DNA of 64,000 bases from Rhododendron vialii (GCF_030253575.1 NC_080559.1:3990501-4054500), one strand, 5' to 3'. Positions 32,361 to 43,863 are shown, counted from the stretch's first letter. Made by a program: numbers and translations. The notes: generated by a model not told the origin, from the sequence alone.

Positions 32361-32888
32361 GCCACTCTCTTTTTTCTTTCCCCTAAAACATTGTGATCAA
32401 GATATAGTTTGAGCGCCTTAGTTTGAATTTAGATTACGTACATATTTGTGGAGGTATTTATGAATGGGTAGAGAAAAGGGCAAGAAGATATATCTAATGA
32501 TGCAGTAAATTGATTTATTTCAAGGATGAGCAGCGAGCATGGGCTTTGATTAGGTAGGTGAGCCATACTTAGTTATTCAACACTCCGGAGTATCATATAA
32601 AATTTCTATCTAGCATTTTTAATAAACTATGTAGCAAATTTTAAAATTAAAAAAAAAAAAAGAGTACAGAATTTTTAGAGAAAGAGTACGAAATTTTTTT
32701 TATAAAAAAAAAAAAACAAGTTCAATTTGTCTCTACTAATTTCTTCTCAAAACTTTTCTCCTCTCTATTAGTAGTAAGTTCCAAACAGAGTTTACTCGAT
32801 CTGCAGCTATAACGTTTTCGGCTCTTCGTGAACTATCAAGACCACTCTCCGTCTAGTTCCCAACATTTGTTCGCCTCTTCATGGCCGC
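32361..32888 (+). promoter_or_regulatory. PPR upstream region
   Basis: No other gene is seen. The stretch contains A/T-rich runs near 32,650 and 32,700-32,720 and a pyrimidine-rich segment just before the start (TCTCCTCTCTATTAG). No clear TATA box was identified. It aligns only at its left end with the array spacers, so the proximal promoter appears specific to this copy. Confidence 0.4.
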
Positions 32889-35084
32889 ATGCGTTCTCTC
32901 TTCTCTTCTCTCTCCTCCTATCCCTCATTCCTCCATTCCTCGCTCAGAAAACCTCCTTTTGCACTTCACGCCCATCACTTGAAATCCTACCACCACCACC
33001 TCCTCACTCCACTATTCCCTTCTTCTTCAGTCCTACACTTATGCGAAGACCTTCAAACCCTCAAAAAGTTCCACGCTTCTCTCATAATTTCGAACTGTTA
33101 CAAACCCATTTCAATAGCTTCAAAACTTATACCCCTTTATGCCCAGTTTGATGACCTCAACAGTGCTAGTTCAGTTTTTGAAGCCGTCCAAGAATTCAGT
33201 AATACTCTTATCTGGAATTCAATAATCAAGGCCCATGTTGATTCGGGTTCCAGCGATTCGGCTTTTTTTCTATATAGGCAAATGAGAAAAATGGGTGTTG
33301 AGCATGACAGTTTCACCTTCCCCATATTGAAAAAAGCGATATTGTTGATTCCGAATGGGGTTTTGGTAGGGAGAATGATTCATTGTTTGGCAACTAAAAT
33401 GGGTTTTCAATCAGACGTGTATTTCTGCAATACAATGATGGATGTGTATGTGAAATGTGGGTGCATTGGTTATGCTTGTCGGGTGTTTGATGAAATGTCT
33501 GAAAGGGATTTGGTGTCTTGGACTACGGTGATTTCGGGTTATGTTTACGAAAGAAATGTAACTGATGCTTTTGAATTGTTCCGTGAAATGCGATTGGAGT
33601 TGGAACCCGGTCCAGTGACGGTGGTGGTCATGTTGCAAGTGTGTTGTTCTTATAGAAGACTGGTTGAAGGGAGGCAATTGCATTCTTATGTGATGAAAAG
33701 AGGGTTTCCGATTACAGGTTCTCTTCAGAATTCGATTTTGAAAATGTACAGTAATGCGGGTAGCATCAATGAGGTAGAAATCTTTTTCAGTGAAATTGAG
33801 AGAAGGGATGTTGTTTCGTGGAATATCTTGATTTCGTGGTACATCTCAAGAAAGGATATTATGGAAGTTGACAAGTGCTTTAACAAAATGCAAGGTGAAA
33901 TAAGGCCTAGCAGTGAGACATTGACCTTGGTTATTTCAGCTTCTGGGAAAAATGGTGATCTTTTTCAGGGCAAAAGATTGCATGGTGTTGCTATTAAAAG
34001 TGGACTTTATGACAATGTTCTTCAAACTTCATTGTTGGATTTTTATGCGAAGTGTGGAGACATGGAGGTAGCAGCTCAAATTTTTGGAGAAATTCCCTTT
34101 AAGAATAACATTACTTGGAGTGCTATGATATCAGGTCTCATTGATGGAGGGCATTTTGAGGATGCCATAGAACTATTCCGGCAAATGCGCAACGGAAGTA
34201 CAGAACCTATGGCTGAAATCTTTAAAAGCCTTGTCGTTATGTATACCCATATGGGCGCGCTGAAACTGGGTAAAGGAATCCACGCTTACCTTATCAAGAA
34301 TTTACTTTCTAATTCCCCTGAAGAAGATACTCCCTTAGAAACCTCTATCTTAAACATGTACGCAAGAAGTGGAAGCATTTCTTATGCTAGAATATGCTTT
34401 GATAGGATGGTCAATAGAGATCTTGTGACATGGACGTCGATGATTGAGGGCTGTGGAGCCCATGGGCTAGGTTTTGAGGCCCTGCAACTTTTTCATCAAA
34501 TGGTGGAAGAAGGCATAGAGCCAAATAGTGTGACCTTCTTGAGCTTATTATCTGCCTGTAGCCACTCTGGCCTTCTGAGTGAAGGTTGTGGTGTCTTTTA
34601 TGCCATGAAATGGAGATTTGGAATGGAACCCGATCTGAATCATTACACTTGTGTCGTGGATTTGTTAGGTCGATCTGGGAAGCTCAAAGAGGCATTAGCT
34701 ATAATTCTGAAACTAGTGGCTTTCTCAGATGGTAGGATTTGGGGCGCACTATTTGCAGCCTGTAAAGTTCATGGGAACCAAAAACTAGGGGAATATGCAG
34801 CAAAAAGGCTCTTGGATTTGGAACCCAGTAATGCCGGCTATTGCACTTTACTTAGTAACATTCAAGCTGTTGATGAAAGGTGGGATGAAGTCGAAGAAGC
34901 GCGGAGACGTATGAAAGACAACGATTTGATGAAGAAGCCCGGGTGGAGCTGCGTCGAAGCCAATGGATTGATCCATGGTTTTGTGTCTTGTGATCGGTTA
35001 CATCCACAAATTGTCGAAATTTACGAGACAGTGGATGTTTTAAGCAGGAAAATGCATGAAGTTGGTTGTAAATTGAATAGCTGA
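32889..35084 (+). CDS. PPR protein, PLS class, E/E+ subgroup
   Basis: An intronless 731-residue protein, as usual for plant PPR genes. Residues 1-60 are rich in Ser, Leu, Arg and His with few acidic residues, consistent with a mitochondrial or plastid presequence. From about residue 105 to 610 there are roughly fourteen P, L and S type repeats (for example WNSIIKAHVDSGSSDSAFFL, VSWTTVISGYV, VTWTSMIEGCGAHGLGFEAL). Residues about 612-731 form an E/E+ region (GRIWGALFAACKVHGNQKLG, then KKPGWSC and a GLIHGF motif), ending GCKLNS without a DYW deaminase domain. Family members bind specific organelle RNAs and often guide C-to-U editing with a partner supplying DYW. The RNA target cannot be read from sequence. 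An out-of-frame ATG lies 8 bp upstream (32,881). It is the only intact copy in the array. Confidence 0.93.
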   Translation: MRSLFSSLSSYPSFLHSSLRKPPFALHAHHLKSYHHHLLTPLFPSSSVLHLCEDLQTLKKFHASLIISNCYKPISIASKLIPLYAQFDDLNSASSVFEAVQEFSNTLIWNSIIKAHVDSGSSDSAFFLYRQMRKMGVEHDSFTFPILKKAILLIPNGVLVGRMIHCLATKMGFQSDVYFCNTMMDVYVKCGCIGYACRVFDEMSERDLVSWTTVISGYVYERNVTDAFELFREMRLELEPGPVTVVVMLQVCCSYRRLVEGRQLHSYVMKRGFPITGSLQNSILKMYSNAGSINEVEIFFSEIERRDVVSWNILISWYISRKDIMEVDKCFNKMQGEIRPSSETLTLVISASGKNGDLFQGKRLHGVAIKSGLYDNVLQTSLLDFYAKCGDMEVAAQIFGEIPFKNNITWSAMISGLIDGGHFEDAIELFRQMRNGSTEPMAEIFKSLVVMYTHMGALKLGKGIHAYLIKNLLSNSPEEDTPLETSILNMYARSGSISYARICFDRMVNRDLVTWTSMIEGCGAHGLGFEALQLFHQMVEEGIEPNSVTFLSLLSACSHSGLLSEGCGVFYAMKWRFGMEPDLNHYTCVVDLLGRSGKLKEALAIILKLVAFSDGRIWGALFAACKVHGNQKLGEYAAKRLLDLEPSNAGYCTLLSNIQAVDERWDEVEEARRRMKDNDLMKKPGWSCVEANGLIHGFVSCDRLHPQIVEIYETVDVLSRKMHEVGCKLNS

Positions 35085-35099
35085 TTTCTTGAGCTATTG

Positions 35100-35920
35100 A
35101 ATTACCCTAACTTTCATCGAGGAATTCAATCGAACAAGAACACATTTACTGTAATTTTCCATTTTGATTGCACCCAGATGACATAGATGTTAACCATGCA
35201 AGGTTTTACTATTTCGCTAGCTAAACAATGTTTACTCCCAAAACATTTGAACTACCCCGTGTACACGAGTTTATCCACGCATATCCTTTCACAAAACATT
35301 TTTCAATCCAAACATGGAATACGGTGTCGTCTTCTCTCTTCTTCTTTTTTATCAATAGTCAAGCATCGCATATCATTTCAAAGGCCCAACAACACTTACA
35401 ACACAAGGGTAAACACCGTGGAAATTAGTTTATCCACTAATGTGCATCATCCCTTCTTTGCAAATGAAACCTATACGTTCAAATTTACACAATCAATCAA
35501 ATCAGCAGTTCCAACTCTTCTAATGCGGAATTATTTCCTCAACATTTCATGAATGCACAATGCCCCTCCCGACCAATTCGGTCATGAGCTCATAAGTTTC
35601 ATTTCCGAATCCTTCTTAGGTTCATATGTACACTTTAGGATTCAATTTAGAACACATTTTTAGGTAGTGCATTGGAGATGCTCTCTTGTCAAGTAATTAT
35701 TCGATGGTCTTGAGACACTGTCGCGTGATTTCTCAACACCCTTTTTCACCACACATTCATGTGATATACAGAGTACATAACACTTTTTCCTAAGCCTCAC
35801 GAAAACATATAGTGAAAAGAGTGTGGTGACACCGCCACATGGCTAAAAAAAATTCCATCTATTGTCTCTCTTCGTCAATGAACGAAGCTCTTTTGGATTT
35901 AACTACAGTACTAAAATATG
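35100..35920. other. Non-coding flank of the PPR gene, duplicated
   Basis: No gene seen. The open frames here have no domain or homologue I can recognise. The sequence reappears inverted at about 55,990-57,090, where several additional segments interrupt it. Confidence 0.6.
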
Positions 35921-35932
35921 TGTACTTGCACG

Positions 35933-36523
35933 CAGTGGTGAACCGAGGAATTTGACACGGCGGGGGCACCAATTTTCTTTGTAACGCCAAAATATATGAG
36001 TTACAATTAAACACGTTCACACCCAAAAAAAAATTTACCATTCATGATAATGTAATAATTTAAAAGCATATATGCATTTTAATAATAAGCTACTAGGGCA
36101 AATTTGGGCACCTCGACTATATGTGTTAAAACAAAATTATCATGTTTATCATCTATTTTCCTATTATTAACTCTACAAGTACAAGTTTCAAGGATCAAAA
36201 ATGAACAAATACAATGTACGAGTTCATATTGAGCACTACACAAATGATTGGAAACGTTGGGGAGTGGGAGAAACCTTGGTTGTGAAAGAGTTTTAGTGGA
36301 TTTTGAAAAAAAAAAAAACCTTCCGAGTGCGGGGAATCAAACTAAAGCGGTTTCTTTCTTAAGCATGTTGCTTACCATTGCACCAAACTTCAACTTATTG
36401 CACATGTTAGCATATATACACATATATACAAACACGTACACACAAAATCGGGAAATTTTTTTTTTAAAAAAAAAAAGCGTGGAGGCACATGACCCCACGT
36501 GCCCCATGATGGATCCGCCCTTG
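35933..36523. mobile_element. hAT-like non-autonomous element (tentative)
   Basis: The left end CAGTGGTGAACCGAGG and right end (reverse complement CAAGGGCGGATCCATC) resemble the CAGTGGCGGATCC termini of plant hAT-type repeats. Flanks CTTGCACG and CTTGAACA agree at 6 of 8 bases. It is absent from the other arm. No coding sequence. An A-rich run lies at 36,307-36,318. Confidence 0.5.
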
Positions 36524-36531
36524 CTTGAACA

Positions 36532-37096
36532 CACTATACTACAAACTACAAGTTGACTTTGTTTCCCACACATTGCAACTTGATGCCGGAGAAAGCATTC
36601 ATTGGGTCCATCCGTTTGAATAGAGTGAAAGGGATAGAAAATGCAAAAATAATAATAATAATATTCATTGGGTCCATCCGTTTGAATAGAGTGAAAGGGA
36701 TAGAAAATGCAAAAATAATAATAATAATATGAACTCTTTTTCAAAGTTTGATTAGCATGAAAATGGTAGAAAGTGCCAAAAAATAAATTTTCTTGTACAA
36801 CTTATTTAAGCATGGTTTTTTTTTTTTTTTTTGATCCGTATTTAAGCATGGTTACATAGCTTTCATTTGCTTACTAAAAACACAAGAAAAATTTATTTTC
36901 CCATGAAGATTGACATCTCTTATGACACTTACCATTATGCCTACAATTTTCTTACAAGATTCTGACAAAATTTTCATTTCAATCAAACACACAGAGAAGA
37001 AAATAAATTTTCTTTTCACTTTCTAGTATAAATTCCTTTCTAAACAAACGGACCACAAAAAAATAGATTCCATTCGAAATATCTCATGCTTCTTGC
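36532..37096. other. Non-coding stretch upstream of dioxygenase
   Basis: Contains a 66-bp tandem duplication (36,597-36,662 and 36,663-36,728) with ATTCATTGGGTCCATCCG and a TAATAATAATAATA end. Otherwise it is AT-rich with no gene. The last 40 bp (AAATATCTCATGCTTCTTGC) match the other dioxygenase promoter. Confidence 0.7.
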
Positions 37097-37104
37097 TATA
37101 AATA
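37097..37104 (+). promoter_or_regulatory. TATA box of left dioxygenase gene
   Basis: TATAAATA lies 59 bp before the ATG, within GCTATAAATAGGGGAAGGCC. The same context occurs on the minus strand before the paralogue at 54,357-54,364. Confidence 0.75.
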
Positions 37105-37162
37105 GGGGAAGGCCAGTGGCTAGGCCTCCAAGTAAGATTCACAAGTGGAAGAAAGAGAGAGA

Positions 37163-40113
37163 ATGGGAGACGAGGGAAAGAGCTCAGAAACAAATTCATT
37201 TACTAGTGCAATTACACTAAACCAAATAGGAGTGGCCCAAGTCCCTCGCCGTTTTGTTCTGCCTCCCTCCGAACGACCAGGCCGCAGCCTCCGCTTGAAC
37301 CCCTCCACCACCACCACCCCCTTACCCGTTATAGACATTTCCTCCCTCCACAACCCTTCACTTAGGCCTCGGGTCATCGAGGAAATCCATGTGGCCTGCA
37401 AGGAACTCAGTTTCTTCCAGGTATCCTTTACAGAGTTACCATGATGCCTGTGCCGTTCCTGCCAGACATTAGAAAGAATAATGAGAAAAGAAGTTTTGTT
37501 TTTCAGTTGTATCCCCAGATACAACAATCGAATTCCACAATAGCATAAACCACGCAAAAGATCTAAGTTAACTAATACGGACAACCTATGCTAAATCATA
37601 GCTGTGTGAATTGCAGGGGCAGAGGCAAGTGGGAATGCTCTTTACAAAGAAAAAATTGTCTTCAAAATTCTTTTTCCCCCTTGCCTCTTCATAATGTTTT
37701 CTTTTCTTGAACATTATTCGTCGTAGTATTATTCTATATCTAGGTTTGGCTCTAATGAGAAGCTCATTAAGTTCTTGAAAAGTAAGTCAAAGTTGGAGCA
37801 TGAAGAGAGGTTTGTTTACTGAAGATAGAACTAACTTGTATTGTACTCCGAAAAAGCTTAAGCTGTTCAAGGATGGGAACTATTTGTCTTCAACACGTAC
37901 TGCTTTTCCTTCTACGACCCTAAGTACATTATGTGTGTGATGATTAAGATCTGAAAAAAAAAAATGTATCAAGTTAACGAATATGATATTATGTGTAATC
38001 TACTTGCAAGCATGCATTAATGCAATGTTATCGTCTAAGTTTACATAAAAACTTGCATATGTTAACAGGTGATTAACCATGGGATTCCCTCAACGTATGT
38101 TAATGATGCCATAGACACTGCAACAGAGTTCTTTAACTTGCCTAGTGAGGAGAAAATGCATCTCGCATCTGCTGATGTTCATAAGCCAGTAAGGTACGGC
38201 ACAAGTCTGAATCATGTTGAAGACGAAGTCCAGTTTTGGAGAGACTTCATCAAGCATTACTCTTATCCCATCTCCACCTGGATCCATCTGTGGCCTTCAA
38301 ACCCCCCAAGCTACAAGTAGGTTTTTCTTGAAGAAAGCTTGATGTTTTCCATTATGCGAACTAGTTTTAGAAGCAAATTAAAGATTCTAAGGGGGGAAAT
38401 TTAGTCTCCTACAAATCACCAGGCAATCAATACACTATATATTATCATGTTACTAACTAATGCATGTGATTTTCTTTGAAATTATGAAGAAGACATGGCA
38501 ATGACCAATATCTAAAGTTAGTGGTAGATAAACAGATACTGTCCAAAGAAACAAAAAAATCACACTTGCATAGGGCTGTCCACGGGTCGGGGTCGGGTTG
38601 GACCCGACCCGACCTTGGTCGGATTGCCGAAATGACCACCCGAGACTGACCGAAACACTGGTCAGGCTCCGACCGAAACGTGGTCAGGTTGGAGATATCG
38701 GGTTCGATCGGGTCATCAGATTTTAAAAAAGAAAAAAGAAGAAGCTACAGAAATGTTAGGAGAGAGAGAGAGAGATCGAAACTCATAATCACATTCACAC
38801 AAATCAGCTCCCAATCACGATTAACAACATAATATTTCAAAATCACCATTCAAAATCACAGATCTACACACCTTTTTCCTAAAAATCAAATTTTTTTCCA
38901 AAATTACAGTGGCCCAGAGGTGGTGAAGGAGGCGACGGCTGGCGGAGGAGGAATCGGGCAAGGTAGGCCCAGGCGGCTGGGAATGATTGCGACGAGGACG
39001 AGGTGGAGCTGCCGCTGTTGTTGGCGGAGGAGTGGTGGGGAAGCTGGCGTTTGGTCTTGTCATCGTCATCTTGTAAGGGGACTCCATTTCATAGAGAGAG
39101 AGAGAGAGAGAAGCAATGGAGGTGCAAGGGTGTGGTCCTGGTGGCGTGCGAGACGAAGAAGAGTCGAGGTGGAGGAGAGGGGTTGAAAGAGAGAACAGAA
39201 GACGGCGAGATGCGGATTGAATGGAGTAAAATTGGGGATTTTTTTTCGTTTTATACATCTGATTTCGGTCGGTCGGGTCACCCGAAAAATTATATGGTGT
39301 CACCCGACACCCAACCGACTAAATCAAAAATCCGACAAAAACAACCCGAATCCGACCCAAATGACTGATCAAATCCGTCCGTTGTGTCTATTTTCGGGTC
39401 GGGTGGATGGACAGCCCTACACTCGCGTGGTATTGCCCTACCAAATTAGAAAACATATCATTACAGCACATCTTCAACAACCTGTAAAATTTAGTTGAAT
39501 GAATCATTTTTCTACACTAACTGTGCTTTTCTCCAACAGGGAGAAAATGGGAAACTATGCAAAGGCCGTGAGAGCATTACAAAAGCAACTAATGGAAGCA
39601 GTTCTTCAGAGCTTAGGGCTAAACGCAGATTACCTACATGAAGACTTCGAAAAAGGCTCGCAAGTTATGGCTGTCAACTGCTACCCGGCTTGTCCTGAAC
39701 CAGACCTAGCCCTAGGAATTCCACCTCACTCAGATTATGGGTCCCTCACGATTTTAATCCAAAGCCAACCAGGACTCCAAATCATGGACAAGAATAACAA
39801 TTGGCACCCAGTTCCGCTCATTGAAGGGGCACTAGTAGTCCAGGTGGGAGATCAAATGGAAGTGATGAGCAATGGAAGGTACAAGAGTGTTCTGCACAGA
39901 GCAACTTTGAACAAGGAGAGGACACGGATTTCAATCGCCAGCCTTCATAGCCTAGCTTTGGAGAAGAAAGTTGGACCGGCACCTGAGCTGATAGATGATG
40001 AACACCCCTTGGCCTACAATGAAGGCAGCTTGAAAAGTTTTCTTGACCATATTTCTGGTAATGATGCTAGGAAGAAGGGCAGGTATATTGACACGTTGAA
40101 GAGGAGTCCATGA
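37163..40113 (+). CDS. 2-oxoglutarate/Fe(II) dioxygenase, left copy
   Basis: Three exons: 37,163-37,420, 38,069-38,316 and 39,540-40,113 join in frame to 359 residues. Splice sites are CAG|GTATCC, AACAG|GTGATT, ACAA|GTAGGT and CAACAG|GGAG. The first junction restores FFQVINHGIP, a family signature, and the second restores YKEKMGNYA. The N-terminal DIOX_N domain (about 50-160) has PVIDISSL. The C-terminal catalytic domain has iron ligands H232, D234 (HSD) and H288 (VLHRA), and R298 with S300 (RISIAS) for 2-oxoglutarate. It is a soluble enzyme oxidising a small molecule with O2. Overall it resembles the flavanone 3-hydroxylase/DMR6-like group, but the substrate cannot be assigned. The ATG was chosen over an upstream in-frame GTG at 37,145. 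The gene faces a paralogue 12.3 kb away. Confidence 0.92.
38571..39419. mobile_element. hAT-like element within intron 2
   Basis: Termini TAGGGCTGTCCACGGGTCGG and (reverse complement) TAGGGCTGTCCATCCACCCG are inverted repeats. Flanks CACTTGCA and CACTCGCG agree at 6 of 8 bases, fitting an 8-bp hAT target duplication. The element is 849 bp with GGGTCGGGT repeats near both ends and no transposase. Open frames on both strands inside it are not supported. The paralogous intron (53,038-53,368) is only 331 bp and lacks it. Confidence 0.85.
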
Positions 40114-41285
40114 AGCCTTGCCTGAAATTAGGAAAGTGCATGCATGGAATAAAGTTAGTGATTTCTACCATATGATAGTGATTTCTGCTTATGGTTATTG
40201 ACTATCCTGAAAACATTACTTACTTTTGCAACTACATATAAACAATCAAAAAAGGAAAATCAAGAATCTCTAGTATTGTCTCATCTTGTTACTTCTCTCA
40301 GATCACATACAAATGTGATAATTCACCATCCTAAATTCATGTCGTTATGGATAGTGAAATGAAAAGCTATGGAGTCAATACATAATGAAGGATGAGAAAC
40401 CATCACTTGACCTACAAAACTAATCCTTCCTAAAGTCAGGACGGGCTACTATTGCTTCAGGTTGTTTTGGTCCTTTTCCTGTTAAAGCTGCCTAAATATA
40501 GTTCTTACTCCGAATAACCTGGTTTATAGGGCAATAATCACCTGAGAACATATAAGACAGGCCAATATTGCTTCAGGCTGTTTTGGTCCTTTTCCGGTTA
40601 AAGCTGCCTAAATATAGTTCTTACTCCGAATAACCTGGTTTATAGTGAACTAATCACCTTAGAACATATAAAGACTTTTTAAATGAAATTTAGTACGTAC
40701 ATAAATACAAGCTTGTAAAACTTAGTCAACAGACATCCAAAATCAAAGGGTTGAAGCCGTTAAGGCTTTCAATTGGGTGCAATGCAAATAGGTCAAATTG
40801 CCCAAATCCATTAGTAGTTACAGCTTCCTATCTATGGAAAAACAACCATAAAATTTGATACTGACCGTGTTAAAGCAATGACATGCTTCTGTTTAGTCTT
40901 CCACAACAAAAATGGATGAGGGATTGGTTCTGGTGCCCCCTATCTCATGTTTTTCAACCTCTATGCCTTCAGCTTTATAATGACAGAATATCTTAAACTT
41001 CAAGGTGAGCCTAGTAATCTAATCTTCTATAAACCAAAACTACCATTATAAGTTCACAATAAAACTCGTTATTTTCCTTTGCAACTCCCCCGCAACTCCA
41101 CAAATAAAACCAACCTACAATGTTAGGGAAATGTTGAAATTTTTTTCCTTCAATTGATAACTCTCTGATTGTGTCCATATTTTCTTCCAAATGTTAAAAC
41201 TGATATTTCGTTCTCATATTTGGGTCCCATAACTTGTGGAACAAACTTTTTTTTTTGATCAACTTGTGAAACAAACTAACAAAGC
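40114..41285. other. Non-coding spacer with 115-bp tandem duplication
   Basis: No gene seen. At about 40,443-40,672 a unit of about 115 bp containing TATTGCTTCAGG and TTTTGGTCCTTTTCC, then CCGAATAACCTGG, occurs twice in tandem. It is not found in the other arm, where the corresponding interval after the stop is much shorter. Confidence 0.7.
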
Positions 41286-41571
41286 ATTTCATTCGGTTTC
41301 ACCTCCTAAGACCCTCTGCATCCCGTACCTTTTAATTGACTCAGTTCCAAATTCCACATAAAAGTCCTCTAGACTCGCTCCACTCCTTGACTCAATGTCG
41401 TACGACTCGTACCAGATTGAGTGCTACTCTCTTTGACTCAATGTCGTAGCAGATTGAGTTCTACTAAAATTGTTAACCAAATCATGGAAAAACGAAACTT
41501 TCATCTACAACTATGTCATCGATGAAAACTTCTATTCACATTTATACTTAAACCTCAGATTTCAGTGAAAA

Positions 41572-41853
41572 CAATAATGCAAGGGACACAACAACGGGCC
41601 ACAACACCAACCACACCCGCCTGCATGGCACTGCATGATTGGTGAATACAAAGTAGTTTCAAAGGGGCCATTCTCCCTTGGAAAGTAGTTTCAAAGTGGG
41701 TTTTCTCCATTTACCGTTATAAAGTGTTTCAAAGTGGTTGTTCTCCGTTGGAAAATAGTTCAAAGTGATTGCTCTCCCTTTACCAACCATGCAGTCCAAC
41801 GAAGACGGGTGTGGTTGGTATTGTGGCCCGTTGTTGTGTACCTAGCATTATTG
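41572..41853. mobile_element. MITE, inverted termini CAATAATGC(T/A)AGGGAC
   Basis: The left end CAATAATGCAAGGGACACAA and right end TAGCATTATTG are inverted repeats around CCACACCCGCCTGCATGGCA-type arms. An internal partial duplication of AAGTAGTTTCAAAG enlarges it to 282 bp. The same element lies at 51,035-51,219 in the other arm, so the insertion predates the inverted duplication. Confidence 0.75.
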
Positions 41854-42599
41854 ATTCTCTTATGCTTCACATAGGATACTTCCCAATAATTCCTTTTTCA
41901 GAAATCTTTAACGAATCGTGATTACACGGAAGATCTTGAACCTAAAAATTGAGATTCAATTTCAAAAATCATCATGTTTCCCCAAATCAAAATATTTCAA
42001 TCAGACAATTGAACTTAAACTTTAAGTCAATAATAACAACTTATTGGACTCTTAACTTAAACCCTAGTCTCAATTTGCTTCATAGAATTGTAAGAGAGAG
42101 GAAACTTACATTGTAGTATTCAATCGACTCACAAACTCGCTCGCTCCCACTCCGGGCCCATGCGTGTGTGGTTATTATCAAACCCTAGTCTCAATTTGCG
42201 CGAGTGGACTCACAAACCCTAGTCTCAATTTGCGTCTGTCTCTCATTCTCTCCATTGAAGCTCGCTTTTTTCTCGGTTTTGAGAGAGAGAGAGAGAGATT
42301 TTGCAACTCGGTGGATGGTGGCGCGTTAGTCTGTGACGCCGTAAAAGTAAGGCTCTCTCTGGAACTTGGGGATGAATGTGGAAAAGCAAAGAAAATACGA
42401 GTAATTAAGAAGAATATGAGAGGGAAAGTTAAAAGAGAAAATGAAAGGAAAAATTGAGTTTGCCTTTGAAATTTTCTCATCCTTTTTCTTTCCATCCCCA
42501 AATTTTAAACAAAGCCTAATTGTGGTTATTATCAATCTAGACACCGCTCGGTTTAAATTTTGAGAGAGATTTTTGGAGTAATAAGTAAAAATAGAAATT

Positions 42600-42770
42600 G
42601 GGGGATGGTGTTGTGCAAAGGTGTGTGTAGCACCATATTGCACACCTTCGATCCGTCAGATCGTGCATCCAACGATTCGAATCTCATTTCAGCAATAAAC
42701 TGTTAGAAGATGCACAGCACGATATTGTGCACCTCACTGCAAAGCACCAATCCAAAATCCCGAAGATAGA
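42600..42770. mobile_element. MITE-like element, relative of 4,491-4,690
   Basis: Left end GGGATGGTGTTGTGCAAAGG and right end (reverse complement GGATTGGTGCTTTGCAGTGA) are related, with AGCACCATATTGCACACCTT inverted against GCACAGCACGATATTGTGCA. It sits just beyond the inner end of the left duplication arm. Confidence 0.5.
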
Positions 42771-43515
42771 TAGAGGAATTAGAGTAATAATTAAATAAAA
42801 AACTTATTGGAACCGTGCACACAGAGAAAGAATTGTGTCCAAAGCAAACATAAGTTGGGTTTTTTTTTTTTTTTTATCTCCCCCTCTTCCTCTATGTATT
42901 CAACAATAATATAATACATACAACAATCCAAACACATCAAGCACAATGTCTCACATACATGAGAACCCACATGTATGTAAAAAATTATGTTTGATGTTGT
43001 GTTTAGATTGTTGTGTAAACAACATTCTTGCTATACCAAAGCTTGATTTCCCTAATGGTGGCACTCTTGTGATGCCATTTGACATGTCAAGGGTTCAAGT
43101 CATGGTACCTGCACTCACATCAAAAAAACATTCTTGCTATGCACGTGCTTTGTTGTGAGGGAGAGGGAGAGAGGTGAACAGATGTGAAGGTTTTTTCACG
43201 ACGTGGCCTTTTGTAGTTCACATGTGACAAAAGGGACGTGAAGTGAAATAGACGAAATTGCCCTTCATGGCGAAATTACAATTATGTCCAACTGAACAAC
43301 ACCGCATGTCCCCCAATCAGGGGATAAAATTGGACTAAAACTGGGTTTAGACACCAATTTCACCGACTGCCTCTTTTTATATAGGTTTAGGAGTAGGTGG
43401 AATAAATTTTCGCAAAAGAACGCTGTTGTGAAACATCAAAATAGAATTATATTAATGTTCGGATCCTCATTAATTTGGGTTTGGAGATTAACTTTCGTTA
43501 ATTCGAAGCAGAGAT
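42771..43515. other. Non-coding stretch, no gene seen
   Basis: A short open frame at 42,946-43,158 has no recognisable domain. T-rich and GA-rich patches are the only structure. Confidence 0.5.
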
Positions 43516-43519
43516 GGAT

Positions 43520-43745
43520 GGTAAAAGTAACGTTGGGGAGGGATTGTTCAATTGGTATTGGCTGAGACTTAAGGGGTTCTTTCTCTTAAGGTCTCAGATT
43601 CAATATTTTTTTCTTGCCAGCAACTCTTAGGCCACCTATCTCACTCCATGAGTAAGTGTGTAAAACGTATGCGGGAGAGGCTGTAGAAATTAGTCCAAAA
43701 TGTACGCAATCTAATTCGAGACACCCTGCATTACCAAATAAAAAA
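43520..43745 (+). mobile_element. Possible SINE fragment
   Basis: TTGGTATTGGCTGAGA resembles a tRNA-derived A box and GGTCTCAGATTCAAT a B box about 50 bp later. The segment ends before an A-rich ACCAAATAAAAAATAAAAAA run. No target duplication was found, so the assignment is tentative. Confidence 0.3.
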
Positions 43746-43863
43746 TAAAAAATGTTCCGTTGGGAATCAGAACGGGAACTAAGACAAAAGATTGAACTCT
43801 TTTTTTTAAACTAAAAATACTCTTTACAACTTGAGTCAAAAGAAATACAAGAGTGATAGTTCT

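Larger units (their letters stand above)
1..32880. repeat. Degenerate segmental array of a U2 snRNA / PPR module
   Basis: Several kilobases of sequence recur in the same order. The landmark CTTAAATCCATCCAAGAATC-type segment occurs near 10, 10,616, 26,540 and 31,475, and its 5' partner also near 22,220. Each unit holds U2-like sequence on the minus strand and PPR-like sequence on the plus strand. Approximate units are 1-10,606, 10,607-22,310, 22,311-26,530, 26,531-31,465 and 31,466 to the intact PPR gene. Units differ by insertions (TRIM, solo LTR, MITEs) and deletions. Boundaries are approximate because they were found by eye. Confidence 0.85.
35100..42360. repeat. Left arm of large inverted duplication
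   Basis: From just past the PPR stop this arm matches the reverse complement of about 50,190-57,090. Landmarks include ATCGAGGAATTCAA (35,110 versus 57,058), CCATCTATTGTCTCTCTT (35,855 versus 56,043), the dioxygenase exons, TAGAAGACTTTTACTT-type sequence (41,360 versus 51,630) and the CCACCATCCACCGAG segment (42,310 versus 50,230). The arm contains its own insertions, listed separately. Confidence 0.85.

Noticed and set aside
36337..36744. 135-codon minus-strand open frame with repeated YYYYYFCIFYPFHSIQ
   Set aside because: Explained by a 66-bp tandem duplication plus ATA-rich runs; no homologous domain.
38821..39368. Several open frames of 70-160 codons on both strands
   Set aside because: They lie entirely inside the hAT-like element in the dioxygenase intron and show no transposase motif.
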